Shown here: piece after piece, positions 26,601 to 34,291 of the stretch
Layout: the number at the start of each line of letters is the position of its first letter
Numbering within the stretch: the first letter of the stretch is position 1
Source of the DNA: Bacteroidaceae bacterium
GTDB taxonomy: Bacteria > Bacteroidota > Bacteroidia > Bacteroidales > Bacteroidaceae
Assembly (NCBI GenBank): GCA_017483605.1
Contig: JAFUWG010000039.1
Coordinates: forward strand, 1 to 57,704
Reading direction: 5' to 3'
Length of the DNA: 57,704 nt
The notes under the pieces: generated by a model
What the model was told of the DNA's origin: nothing
What the model saw: only the letters and a program-made list of their open reading frames with translations
Database searches by the model: none
Program-made: the position numbers and the translations under genes

Positions 26601-27566
26601 GGAGCAGCAGGGTCGGGCATCGGCTTGAACCTCGTCTATGAGTTGACCAAACTTCATCACGGCACCATCGAGGCGAGGAACGTAGAACCAGAAGGCGTGG
26701 AGTTCATCCTTCACTTCCCCTACTACAACCTGCCTACCTCGCAAGTGCTTAAGTCTGCTGCCAGCAGCAAGCCGACCATTCTGCTGGTTGACGATGACCA
26801 AGAGATGATTAACTACATCGGCAAGCAACTGGAGCGGGACTTCAACGTCATTGCCGCCTTCTCGGGCAACACGGGCTGGAAGAAAGTCATGTCGCAACGT
26901 CCCGATGTGGTGGTCACCGACTATCGGATGCCCGACGGCAACGGCATGGAGTTGTGCCAGTTCATCAAGTCCAACCCCGAGACGGAGAACATCCCCATCA
27001 TTATGCTCACTGGCGAAGGCGACGAGATGTTGCAGTTGCACAGTCTCAACACGCAGGTTGACCACTATCTCGAAAAACCCGTCAACATCATGCTGCTGCG
27101 TTCAGCCATCAGTCAGGTGCTCCGAGTCAGAGAGAGCCTGTGGAACAAGGCACGCCGCACCGAGATTGCGGGCGAGATGCCTATCCCAGTCATGGAGAAC
27201 GCCGACGACAAACTCTTCAGTCGAGTGAACGAGGCCATCAAGAAGCACCTCGACGACAGCGAGTTCTCCGTGCAGCAACTCAGCGACGAAGTGGGCATCA
27301 GCCGAGTACACCTCAACCGCAAGATGAAGGAACGCTACGGCGTGTCGCCCAACATCTTCATCAAGTCCTTCCGACTCAAGCAGGCAGCCTACCTGCTGGT
27401 ACACAACAATGTGAATGTCAGTGAGGTGGCATACAAAGTAGGCTTCTCCAGCCATTCCTACTTCACCACCTCTTTCCACGACTACTTCGGCATGTCGCCA
27501 AAAGAGTTCATCCTCTATTACTCAGAGGACGAACACAAAGAAGCATTGGCAAAACTGTTGGAGTAG
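23631..27566 (+). CDS. Hybrid two-component system regulator (HTCS)
   Basis: 1311 residues from ATG 23631 (MKQFISLLFFVAF, signal peptide ending at LHAQ); upstream TTG 23607 and ATG 23622 are less likely. Periplasmic two-half beta-propeller of Reg_prop repeats (about 25-660), Y_Y_Y domain (about 680-755), one membrane segment (about 768-790), histidine kinase with H821 (SITHELRSP) and ATP-binding NILSNAFKF and GSGIGLNLVYEL, receiver with D1097 (VVTDYRMPDG), and C-terminal AraC DNA-binding domain (about 1210-1311). It senses a glycan fragment in the periplasm and switches on degradation genes in one polypeptide; the convergent GH31 and downstream GH5/esterase genes are the probable targets. Confidence 0.95.
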   Translation: MKQFISLLFFVAFSFVYSPHLHAQVTRLYTTQQGLKTNNCHSIEIDSRGLVWVSGSDMLGLFDGTRFQYLPNTSEDGHKLFQTAYGVTEMAEEQYWVYSSHGLFRLDARNMVFNRISLGESEDSVYGYATNAVIDYPKKDCKMVTTDGYGSFVLNGKTLEVDEKLSARLNEMIGDLFVEIPLIDKRQQLWATTKGTPLVCLDLKTFKRRTLNYTPQAAAIMGRSKVTALLEAPLGMLIGTSHGILIYDVKQNLVREMNIGTADLFISSIIRTRNERTLVGTDGRGIWEYKKNDAGETTFAPLSGQTAEFDITFGKVMDMEEDQEGNVVAIFLQKGLAVIPPQEDCFHYHAITPLANEKNATCVTSMAIDQHENYWVATDGCGIFTTNGMFLATAHPLNEGLRSLLIQDVKIDKHGTVWAGSFGGGVQYLENGRWTDGWLGELSQELVMTMFYDAKEDQMLVGTNGNGIYCLDIPRQKVQKVELPFVYNPWVCGLLKDSEGTLWVATSNGIVYYDSKTKKHGSVTLNGERISNANALQQDGDDILIACDTGLLIYHKKTGEQELIAKGAGLSCEDIHSITLDKNTIWLATRTNIASVDKKTHEVRNYSSFSGYQIGEFHRNSFVKPGHGYILFGGDNGIICFQPQLISNRNKEVKTVYFTSFNTPFHTEYLDANIFYAKQIELNHDNSSFTISFSAVELGDPERIHYDYLLEGLDQHWLVDAPSPSATYSSLPPGDYTLRVRAYLEDNPDKYAESSIHISVAAPWYASPWAFIFYTLILLGIAYYIYQQIQNRKRQKEQLRLSAEQDRMKEAKLKLFTSITHELRSPLTMIESPLKQLMLQDPDEEHQNLYGVMRRNCDRLLDIVKQITDIRKIDAGQLTLHMQECDYVEYSDQVFEQFKGIATVKNITFDIEHNEAELLMMMDTSHFEKIITNILSNAFKFTPEEGKIVASSGLVGNHVELRFYNSGSHFNEEDLSHLWERFYQGSAGDGGAAGSGIGLNLVYELTKLHHGTIEARNVEPEGVEFILHFPYYNLPTSQVLKSAASSKPTILLVDDDQEMINYIGKQLERDFNVIAAFSGNTGWKKVMSQRPDVVVTDYRMPDGNGMELCQFIKSNPETENIPIIMLTGEGDEMLQLHSLNTQVDHYLEKPVNIMLLRSAISQVLRVRESLWNKARRTEIAGEMPIPVMENADDKLFSRVNEAIKKHLDDSEFSVQQLSDEVGISRVHLNRKMKERYGVSPNIFIKSFRLKQAAYLLVHNNVNVSEVAYKVGFSSHSYFTTSFHDYFGMSPKEFILYYSEDEHKEALAKLLE

Positions 27567-27569
27567 TTA

Positions 27570-27652
27570 AAATGAAGAATGAAGAATCGGCTAACGCGAT
27601 GCACACAAACCGCATGGCCGATTCTTCATTCTTCACTCTTCATTCTTCATTT
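27570..27652. terminator. Bidirectional hairpin made of heptamer repeats
   Basis: Left arm 27570-27591 (AATGAAG units ending in CGGC) pairs with 27617 onward; the right arm carries the same units repeated out to 27652. It lies between the convergent regulator and GH31 genes and probably ends both transcripts. Same repeat style as 54997-55100. Confidence 0.65.
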
Positions 27653-27654
27653 AA

Positions 27655-30018
27655 TTACATTTTCATGCTGACCGCTTTTCCTGCGTATGTGACAGTCCGT
27701 TCGGCACCACCCGTCACCTTCACACGGAACGTGCGGCTCTGTGGCATACCTTCGAACGCACCTTCACGCTTGCCGATGGTCAGCGTCTTGGACTTCTCGT
27801 TCCAAGTCAGACGGATGGTGCTGTACTTGCCCTGTTCATAGTTGTAGTTGTCACCCTCGTCCTCGTAGAGCGTGAACTCGCCGTTAGCACCAGGATACAC
27901 CACCAGTTCCAGATTGTCATACTTGTTTTCGTTGGCATACTGCACATCAGGACCCAGTGGCAGGATGCTGCCAGCCTTTACAAACAGCGGCGAGTGTCCC
28001 AGCGGAATCTCCGTCGTCAGGTTCCGACCACCCTCATACGTCTTTCCGTCCCAGAAGTCCACCCACTTCGTGCCAGCAGGCAGATACACCTCATATTGCT
28101 TCTTCTCCGTCCAGTCCACCGTTGGATAGCCGCCACTTTCCTTGCTCTCCTGCTTGTTCCAGCCGCTCATCTCGTCCGTCTTCACAATCTTCTCCTCCGT
28201 ATAGAGCGGATGCAGCACAGGACACACCAGCACGCTCCTTCCGAACATATATTCCTTGCCATTGTCCCACGTGTTCCTGTCCTCCTTGAAGTCCATCATC
28301 AGCGCCCTCATGAACGAATCGTCATTCTTGCTCACCTGCCAAGCCGTGCTGTAGATGTAAGGCAAGAACCTGTAACGCAACTTCACGGCATCCACCAGGG
28401 CGTCATACACAGGCTCGCCCTCCTTGCCATACTCATACAGTTCGCGATACACATCCGTGCCGTGGCTACGCATCATCGGCATGAACGCACCCATCTGCAT
28501 CCATCTCACATACAGTTCCTGATACTGCGGATTCCTCACCGCCGAGTTCCAGCCCTGCGTGTTGTACGCCCCCGCAAAGAAGCCGCCGATGTCGCAATTC
28601 ACGTTCGGATTCGCCGTCAGCGTATAGTTCAGACAGATAGGCACCTGCTTTCTGAAACTGTCCCACGACGAGCCGATGTCGCCGCTCCATGTCTGGGCAC
28701 CCGTGCGTTGCTGCCCCGCAAAGTAACTCCTCGTGAAGATATACACACGCTTGTCCTTGTCCGCCGCACGCTGGTGGTCATACACACCCTCCACCGCCTT
28801 CAGCGGGAACAGGTTGCGAACACTCCTCCAACTGCCCACCGAAGTCCGCTCGTCCAGATCGCTCTCCTTGAAGTTCACATGGTCGGGGTCGGTCGAATCC
28901 ATCCACCAGGCATCAATGCCCATCCTGTGCAGACGCGTCAAGTTCTGCCAGTAGATGTCGCGAGCCTCCTTGCTGTACACGTCGTAGCACCTCACGCCGC
29001 TCGGATAGTCCGTCCTCGGAGGCCACTGGCTCAAGCCGCTCTGAGGCCACGTCTCGAAATGGAACAGCAGCCCCTTCTCCTGCAACTCGCGGAATGCCTT
29101 CGTCTCGGGTCCAAACGACGACCAGATGCTGATGCTCATGTGTACGTTCTTCTGGTGTACCTCGTCAATCATCTGCTGAGCACGGGGGAAGTCATCGCTG
29201 ATAAACTCCATCGCATTCCACGTGTAGTTCGAGCCCCAGTACTGCCAGTCCTGCACGATGCCATCCAGCGGCACGCCCAGTTCCCGATACTTCCTCACCA
29301 CCTCCAGCAGTTCCTCCTGACTCTTGTACCGCTCCCGGCTCTGGTGGAAACCATACGTCCACATCGGCACCATCGGCACCCGTCCCGACAGCCATCTCAT
29401 CTGGGCAATCACTCCGTCTGCCGAGCCGCCATACATGAAGAAGTAGTCCACTTTCGTGCCCACCTCGCTCTCCAGTTCCAGCACCTCCCCGTCGTCAATC
29501 CGCGTGGGCGAATAATTGTCCCAATACACGCCATACCCCTTGATGCTCTGCCACACGTTGGCAAAGTCCTCCAGGTTCGACTGCATCATCCTTCTGTGCT
29601 CCCCCCGCTGGCTCATCTTCCCGTTCTGCAACAAGCCCATGCCATAAATCGGCTCATCCTTCTCCACGGCAAAGCCCTGCTTCACCCTGTAGGCGCCCTT
29701 GTCGATGCCCTCCGCAATCGGGGTGAACACACATTCGCCCTCCTTCAGCAGCACCTGCCCCTTCGGGTCGGCAAACGTCACCCGTCCGTTCTCCACCGTC
29801 ACCGTCAGCGCCGCCGACTTGTACGTTTTCTTTCCGTTCGCCTCACTTTCTGTCACCTTCACCTTCTGCGGCACAGCCGTCACCACTTCACTCGTCGAGG
29901 TTGAGGGAGCCTTCTCCCTCACCACGTGTACGATACTCGGAGTGTAAAACTCCACCTTCTGAGCCTTCACGCCGCCCACGGCAGCCAAAGCCATCCATAC
30001 CAAAAAACATTTCTTCAT
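27655..30018 (-). CDS. GH31 alpha-glycosidase (alpha-xylosidase/alpha-glucosidase)
   Basis: 787 residues with a signal peptide (MKKCFLVWMALAAVGGVKAQ). Catalytic nucleophile D374 in WWMDSTDPD, probable acid/base D447 in WSGDIGSSW, and the substrate-pocket GIVQDWQYWG strand. It cleaves terminal alpha-linked glucose or xylose in the periplasm or at the surface. The bacterial alpha-xylosidase pattern and the partnership with a GH5 enzyme suggest xyloglucan side-chain removal, but alpha-glucosidase activity cannot be excluded. Faces the HTCS gene; a -7 box lies at 30052. Confidence 0.93.
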   Translation of the reverse strand: MKKCFLVWMALAAVGGVKAQKVEFYTPSIVHVVREKAPSTSTSEVVTAVPQKVKVTESEANGKKTYKSAALTVTVENGRVTFADPKGQVLLKEGECVFTPIAEGIDKGAYRVKQGFAVEKDEPIYGMGLLQNGKMSQRGEHRRMMQSNLEDFANVWQSIKGYGVYWDNYSPTRIDDGEVLELESEVGTKVDYFFMYGGSADGVIAQMRWLSGRVPMVPMWTYGFHQSRERYKSQEELLEVVRKYRELGVPLDGIVQDWQYWGSNYTWNAMEFISDDFPRAQQMIDEVHQKNVHMSISIWSSFGPETKAFRELQEKGLLFHFETWPQSGLSQWPPRTDYPSGVRCYDVYSKEARDIYWQNLTRLHRMGIDAWWMDSTDPDHVNFKESDLDERTSVGSWRSVRNLFPLKAVEGVYDHQRAADKDKRVYIFTRSYFAGQQRTGAQTWSGDIGSSWDSFRKQVPICLNYTLTANPNVNCDIGGFFAGAYNTQGWNSAVRNPQYQELYVRWMQMGAFMPMMRSHGTDVYRELYEYGKEGEPVYDALVDAVKLRYRFLPYIYSTAWQVSKNDDSFMRALMMDFKEDRNTWDNGKEYMFGRSVLVCPVLHPLYTEEKIVKTDEMSGWNKQESKESGGYPTVDWTEKKQYEVYLPAGTKWVDFWDGKTYEGGRNLTTEIPLGHSPLFVKAGSILPLGPDVQYANENKYDNLELVVYPGANGEFTLYEDEGDNYNYEQGKYSTIRLTWNEKSKTLTIGKREGAFEGMPQSRTFRVKVTGGAERTVTYAGKAVSMKM

Positions 30019-30051
30019 GTCGATTTAGGTTTTTAGTGAAAAAATCTGCTG

Positions 30052-30059
30052 CAAAGGTA
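30052..30059 (-). promoter_or_regulatory. -7 box TACCTTTG (minus strand)
   Basis: Exact -7 match 33 bases upstream of the GH31 start. No -33 TTTG at the right distance, as might be expected of an activator-dependent promoter. Confidence 0.5.
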
Positions 30060-30109
30060 ATGCTTTTTCCTCAAAATCCAACAACACCCTTGTTGAATCA
30101 ACACAACAG

Positions 30110-31480
30110 TTACGTTGAAATCGCCCGCAACTCGCCCGGTTTCTTGCCCCATTCCTCCTGAAAGCAGCGGGACATATAGGAAGCCGACGAGAACCCCGTG
30201 CGTTCAGCCACCTCGGTGATGGTGAGGTCACCCTGGCGAATCAGTTGGGCAGCGTGGTTCAGACGGATGTTGCGGATGAAAGCAGTAGGCGTTTTGTCGA
30301 TGGCGGCAGTCATTTTCTTGTAGAGTCCCGTGCGATCCATGCAGAGGTCGGCAGCCAAACGCTCTACGGTGTAGTTGGGTGTGGTGAGATTCTCTTCCAC
30401 CAGTGTGGTGGCACGACGGATGAGGTCGGCATGTTCGGCAGATAGGTGTCTCTCTTCGGCAGCAGGCAGCACCGTTTTCCGTTTTCTCCTCTTCATCCAC
30501 AGGAAGCCGCCAAGTCCACCCGCCATCAGGAGCACCCCCAAGGCAAGCAGGAGGTGCGTGCTCCCTCTTCGATACCACGGTGTGGAACGTTGGCAGTAGA
30601 GCAGCCCGTGGTCGTAGGTGCCCAGCCACACGGTGCCGCTGCGGTCGGCAAAGACGGTGTTCAGGCGGCTGGAAGAGAGATAACTGCCATCTTGCATCCT
30701 CACCTGGTCGAGCCGTTCCGCTTTTCGAGAGGGCAGGTCGAGCATCCAAAGTGCATCGTGGCTGACAATGATGGCTGTGTTAGGGTTGGTCAAGGCGATG
30801 GTGTGTAGTTTTTCCGAACGGAACAGTTCTGTCCATTGCCTCGTCCGTGTGTCAAATTCCAGACAGAGTTTTCCATCCACCAGTTGGTAAAATTTCTCTC
30901 GGAGCGTATCAGCCACCACCATCGACGTGTGAGCCGTCGAGTCGAGCAGTGCCGCCTGACACGCATACACCTCCCTGCCTCCATTCAGACACCTGACCGT
31001 GCCGCTGGCATAGAAACGGTATTGTTTTCCGCCCATCGTCTTGAGATCGAAAAGCATGTCGGTCGAGTCCTGTTGCACGAAAAACACCTCTCCCTGGTCA
31101 TCCACAAAGAGGTCATTCGCATCGTCGGGGATGCAGCGAGGCACCCGTTTCAGTCCTGCGTTGTAGCACCACACTCTGCCGTAGTTCTTCACCCATAGGC
31201 GACCCTCCCCGTCGGCATAGAGGTGGATGGCACCGCGATACCCCCCGATGGGCGTGGCGTCCTTCTCGCCCAGTTTCACATGCCGAAACGTCTTTCCGTC
31301 CCATACGTCGATGCCCACTGCCGTCACCACCGCCATCCTTCCGTCCTGCAACTGCGTCATCTGAAAGACATAGTGGTCGCTCAGCCCTTCCGACGTGTCG
31401 AGCGAGGAGAACACAAGCCGCTGTGCGAGGCAGTTCACCACGCACAACAACCCGAGGATATGTAGCATCACCCTTCTCAT
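30110..31480 (-). CDS. Membrane-bound propeller-sensor AraC regulator lacking kinase and receiver
   Basis: 456 residues from ATG 31480, just after a full promoter; an ATG at 31522 is upstream of the -7 box and is ruled out. Signal peptide, then a short Reg_prop-type beta-propeller segment (SEGLSDHYVFQMTQLQDGRM; ADRSGTVWLGTYDHGLL near 280), one membrane helix (about 308-330), a basic KRRKRK stop, and an AraC helix-turn-helix domain (about 355-456, ERTGFSSASYMSRCFQEEWG). There is no Y_Y_Y domain, histidine kinase or receiver. Likely a one-component sensor that binds a periplasmic ligand and DNA directly, controlling the adjacent GH31, esterase or GH5 genes (inference). Confidence 0.85.
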   Translation of the reverse strand: MRRVMLHILGLLCVVNCLAQRLVFSSLDTSEGLSDHYVFQMTQLQDGRMAVVTAVGIDVWDGKTFRHVKLGEKDATPIGGYRGAIHLYADGEGRLWVKNYGRVWCYNAGLKRVPRCIPDDANDLFVDDQGEVFFVQQDSTDMLFDLKTMGGKQYRFYASGTVRCLNGGREVYACQAALLDSTAHTSMVVADTLREKFYQLVDGKLCLEFDTRTRQWTELFRSEKLHTIALTNPNTAIIVSHDALWMLDLPSRKAERLDQVRMQDGSYLSSSRLNTVFADRSGTVWLGTYDHGLLYCQRSTPWYRRGSTHLLLALGVLLMAGGLGGFLWMKRRKRKTVLPAAEERHLSAEHADLIRRATTLVEENLTTPNYTVERLAADLCMDRTGLYKKMTAAIDKTPTAFIRNIRLNHAAQLIRQGDLTITEVAERTGFSSASYMSRCFQEEWGKKPGELRAIST

Positions 31481-31499
31481 AAGAAGCCATAAGATGCCA

Positions 31500-31530
31500 C
31501 AAAGATACGATGAAACGAGCACAATACAAA
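31500..31530 (-). promoter_or_regulatory. Full promoter (TTTG / TATCTTTG) for the AraC sensor
   Basis: Minus-strand -33 TTTG (31530-31527) and -7 TATCTTTG (31507-31500), 19 bases apart. It fixes the start of the gene at 31480 and lies next to a foldback repeat (31588-31719). Confidence 0.78.
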
Positions 31531-31587
31531 ATAAATCGGGAATTATTTTTCGGGTGTGGGTTCCCTCCTTTGTTTCGTTGCCTTTTT

Positions 31588-31719
31588 GCCCTTTTCCCGC
31601 AGACGTTCTTAAAACTAAACTTAGATTTTATAAAATCAAACTTAAATTTACAAAAATTGAACTTAAATTTATATAAATCTAACTTGAATTTTATAAAATC
31701 TAAGTTTAGTTTTAAGAAC
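31588..31719. repeat. Foldback element, copy A
   Basis: Perfect 32-base inverted arms at 31605-31636 and 31688-31719 enclose tandem units of about 21 bases of the form AACTTAAATTTATATAAATCT. A GCCCTTTTCCCGC extension lies outside the left arm (31588-31600). Copy B at 38408-38555 has the same arms and units, with its matching GCGGGAAAAGGG extension on the right side. The rest of the 31481-31882 gap holds a promoter and a terminator. Confidence 0.8.
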
Positions 31720-31826
31720 ATCCCCTCGATAGCGGGGTTGGGAAAGGCTGCTGTGACTCACATTCATCGTTGGGTGCTTTGCCTTAAACCAACAATTTTT
31801 TCTTGGATAGTCCTTATAAAAAATGC

Positions 31827-31852
31827 CTCCATCCAGATTTGTCTGAATGGAG
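31827..31852 (-). terminator. Intrinsic terminator after the double esterase
   Basis: On the minus strand CTCCATTCAGA-caaa-TCTGGATGGAG forms an 11-base stem with one G-U pair, followed two bases later by ATTTTTT. It ends the GH5-esterase transcript. Confidence 0.85.
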
Positions 31853-31882
31853 ACTTTATGTTTTTTCGTGTGTTTCGGTCTT

Positions 31883-34291
31883 TCAGCGGATGAGCACCTT
31901 GCGGTGGCGGTGGATGTAGATGCCGGGTGTGGGATGGGCGACGGGGCGACCGGTGAGGTCGTAGAAGACCTCTCCGTCTCCCCCGTTGAGGGGAGAGAAG
32001 GAATCTTCATTCTTCACGCTTAATTCTTCTATAGAAGAGGTTTCGCCATCGAGGGAGAGGAAGACATCGCTGAAATAGATGGCACTGTTGCCAGTGGTCT
32101 GTATGCCGACGAGGTAGATGTGGGAGGGGTCGATGGGTGTGCCGTCGGGGGTCTGCATGGCGTGGAGGTCGATGCGGGCGAGTTTGGAGCCTCCCATCTC
32201 GTAGGTGTAGCAGGGATTGAGGTAGTCGTCGGTGTCGTAGATGCGGACGACGGGCTTGCAGGTGGCTGCTCGCATGAGTTTGACGACGAGATAGTTGTAG
32301 GGCGAGAGGTCGATGCCGTGGGGGTATCGCCAGCCGCCGAAGTTGCCCTCTTGTTTGCCTGTGAAGGAGAGGAGGCTGCCTGTCTGCTTCAATTCGCCCT
32401 GAAGGTACAACGAGGGATTGAACGCCTCAGGGCTTAACGGAAAAGGGTTGTCGGTGGGGTCGAAACTGAGGGTGGCGGTGGTGCCGAGCAGTTTCAGCAT
32501 GGTCTCAGCATAGCGTTTGCCTATCATGCGGTAGCCCTCGGCGGTGAAGTGGAGCCCGTCGGCTGCACCGGGGCAGTCGGCAGAGGAAATGACGTGGGCG
32601 TTGGGGATGACGGCGGGGGTGCCTCCAATGACGGCGTTATGTCCCCAGCAGACGCCGCCCATCTTCTGGGAGAGGAGTTCGCCGATGAGCAGTGGGGTCT
32701 CTTCCTCGCGGAGTCCGAGGTCGTTGAGCATTCGGGTATAGACTCGCTTCACCTTGACTGGCCAGTCGGGCTGGGTGTTGTTGGAGCAGCCCTGATGGAG
32801 CAGGATGCCCTTGATGACTCCTGACTGCTGTGCCTTCTTGGCGAGGTTGATGAGGGTGCGGTAGGGGTTGTTGTCGTACTCCTTGCAGTAGCCTTGCAGC
32901 CAGCCTGCGGCGTTGGCGATGTAGTCGGCACACAGGTCTTCGTCGAAGAGTTCGATGGCACAGCCGCCCACGGCTACGTTGATGATGCCGACGGAGATGC
33001 TGTCGGGCAGGTTCTCCACCATGGTGCGGCCGAAGTAGTCGGCGGGGGTGAGTCCTGTCCAGTCGCGGCAGAGGGGTGGATAGGCGGTGTACCATTCGCC
33101 CTTCTTGCGTGCGGACGAGGGCATATCGACGGCAGCCATCATCTTGAAGCGTGGGCTGACACCTGTGCGGTCTTGTGCCTCGATTTTGGCGTTGCCCTCC
33201 ATGTTGGACTGTCCGAAGCAGAGGTAGATGTGGAAGTTGGGGTCGAAGCCGTCGGGCTGGTCGATGCTGCCGCCGTCAGTCTTCTTGGTGACGGACTGGG
33301 CTGACTTCTCGAAGAGGGCGATGTAGGTGGTGAACTTGGTGATGGCTTTGTTCATGTCTGCCTCGGTGGTCACCTTGTCGGGTGAGTAGGTGTCGAGGGC
33401 GTTCTTGAGGGTGGTATAGACAGCCTTGGAGGTCATTTCGGGGGTGTCTTTCCACTCGGCGATGAGGTCGGTGCCTCGCTTGTAGAGTTCGTTGTACTGC
33501 TCCTCGACGGTCTGCAGGCTGAATCGCTTGCAGAAGTTCCAGATTTCCTTGGCGTTGCCGTCCATGGGCCAGTGGCCGCCGTTGCGATAGGAGAAGAGTT
33601 CGACGATGGAGCCGTTCTTGTCGCTGCTCCACACCTCTTTGTCGCCTGTGTACCATGAGCCAGGGTTATAGTTCTCCAGTTTGATGTAGGTGGTGAAGTC
33701 GTTCATCTTCGCCATGTTCTCCACGTATTCGTGAATCTTGTACTGGGTGTAGTTGAACACGTCGTCGTCGTAGGCATGGCAGTGGATGAGGTTGACGGGC
33801 TTCTTGCAGGCTTTCCAGGGCTCTTCGCTGAACTGCACGCCGCTGGTGGGGGCGAAGGCGGCAATCTTGTCCTGCACGTTTGCCATGCAGTGGTACATGA
33901 GCATGGAACCCATCGAGAAGCCTGACCAATAGACGCGGTTGGTGTTGATGGAGTAGCGGGTTGCCATCTCGTCGATGGTCTGGAGGACGAAGTTCTGGTC
34001 TTTGGTGCCGCCGATGTCCCACGTGTTGCCGTCACTGCGGAGGTAGGCAACGACGAACTTGGCGGTGTCGATGAGGTTGTAGAACTTGTCGGCATCGTAC
34101 TGATACTCTGGGTTTTGGTTCATGCCGTGGGTGACAATCATCAGGGGCATGTTGGACGATTTGGCGTTCGGGGTGAACACCACCATGTTGCGTGACTGTC
34201 CGTTGACGTTGATGTCGATGCTCTCCTTCTTGTAGGCTTGAGCCGCAAGGAGTGACAGACACAGGGTTAGGAAAAGATAAAAGCGTTTCAT
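31883..34291 (-). CDS. Bifunctional carbohydrate esterase (CE1-like + CE6-like) with T9SS-like tail
   Basis: 802 residues with a signal peptide (YLFLTLCLSLLAAQA). First module (about 20-340): alpha/beta-hydrolase of the PHB-depolymerase/feruloyl-esterase type with nucleophile S126 in GFSMG. Second module (about 350-630): SGNH-type acetyl-xylan esterase with nucleophile S362 in CFGQSNMEGN and a VAVGG block. Then a carbohydrate-binding-like beta domain and a final YDLTGRPVAHP...GIYIH tail of the Por type. Probably strips feruloyl and acetyl groups from xylan or pectin outside the cell. It overlaps the GH5 gene upstream by ATGA, so the two are translated together. Confidence 0.88.
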   Translation of the reverse strand: MKRFYLFLTLCLSLLAAQAYKKESIDINVNGQSRNMVVFTPNAKSSNMPLMIVTHGMNQNPEYQYDADKFYNLIDTAKFVVAYLRSDGNTWDIGGTKDQNFVLQTIDEMATRYSINTNRVYWSGFSMGSMLMYHCMANVQDKIAAFAPTSGVQFSEEPWKACKKPVNLIHCHAYDDDVFNYTQYKIHEYVENMAKMNDFTTYIKLENYNPGSWYTGDKEVWSSDKNGSIVELFSYRNGGHWPMDGNAKEIWNFCKRFSLQTVEEQYNELYKRGTDLIAEWKDTPEMTSKAVYTTLKNALDTYSPDKVTTEADMNKAITKFTTYIALFEKSAQSVTKKTDGGSIDQPDGFDPNFHIYLCFGQSNMEGNAKIEAQDRTGVSPRFKMMAAVDMPSSARKKGEWYTAYPPLCRDWTGLTPADYFGRTMVENLPDSISVGIINVAVGGCAIELFDEDLCADYIANAAGWLQGYCKEYDNNPYRTLINLAKKAQQSGVIKGILLHQGCSNNTQPDWPVKVKRVYTRMLNDLGLREEETPLLIGELLSQKMGGVCWGHNAVIGGTPAVIPNAHVISSADCPGAADGLHFTAEGYRMIGKRYAETMLKLLGTTATLSFDPTDNPFPLSPEAFNPSLYLQGELKQTGSLLSFTGKQEGNFGGWRYPHGIDLSPYNYLVVKLMRAATCKPVVRIYDTDDYLNPCYTYEMGGSKLARIDLHAMQTPDGTPIDPSHIYLVGIQTTGNSAIYFSDVFLSLDGETSSIEELSVKNEDSFSPLNGGDGEVFYDLTGRPVAHPTPGIYIHRHRKVLIR

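Noticed and set aside
27994-29904. A 636-residue open frame antisense to the GH31 gene
   Set aside because: His/Arg/Leu-rich shadow sequence; GH31 catalytic residues are intact on the other strand.
31605-31719. Possible CRISPR or iteron array from 21-base units
   Set aside because: No unique spacers; the units sit inside perfect inverted arms, so a foldback element explains them better.
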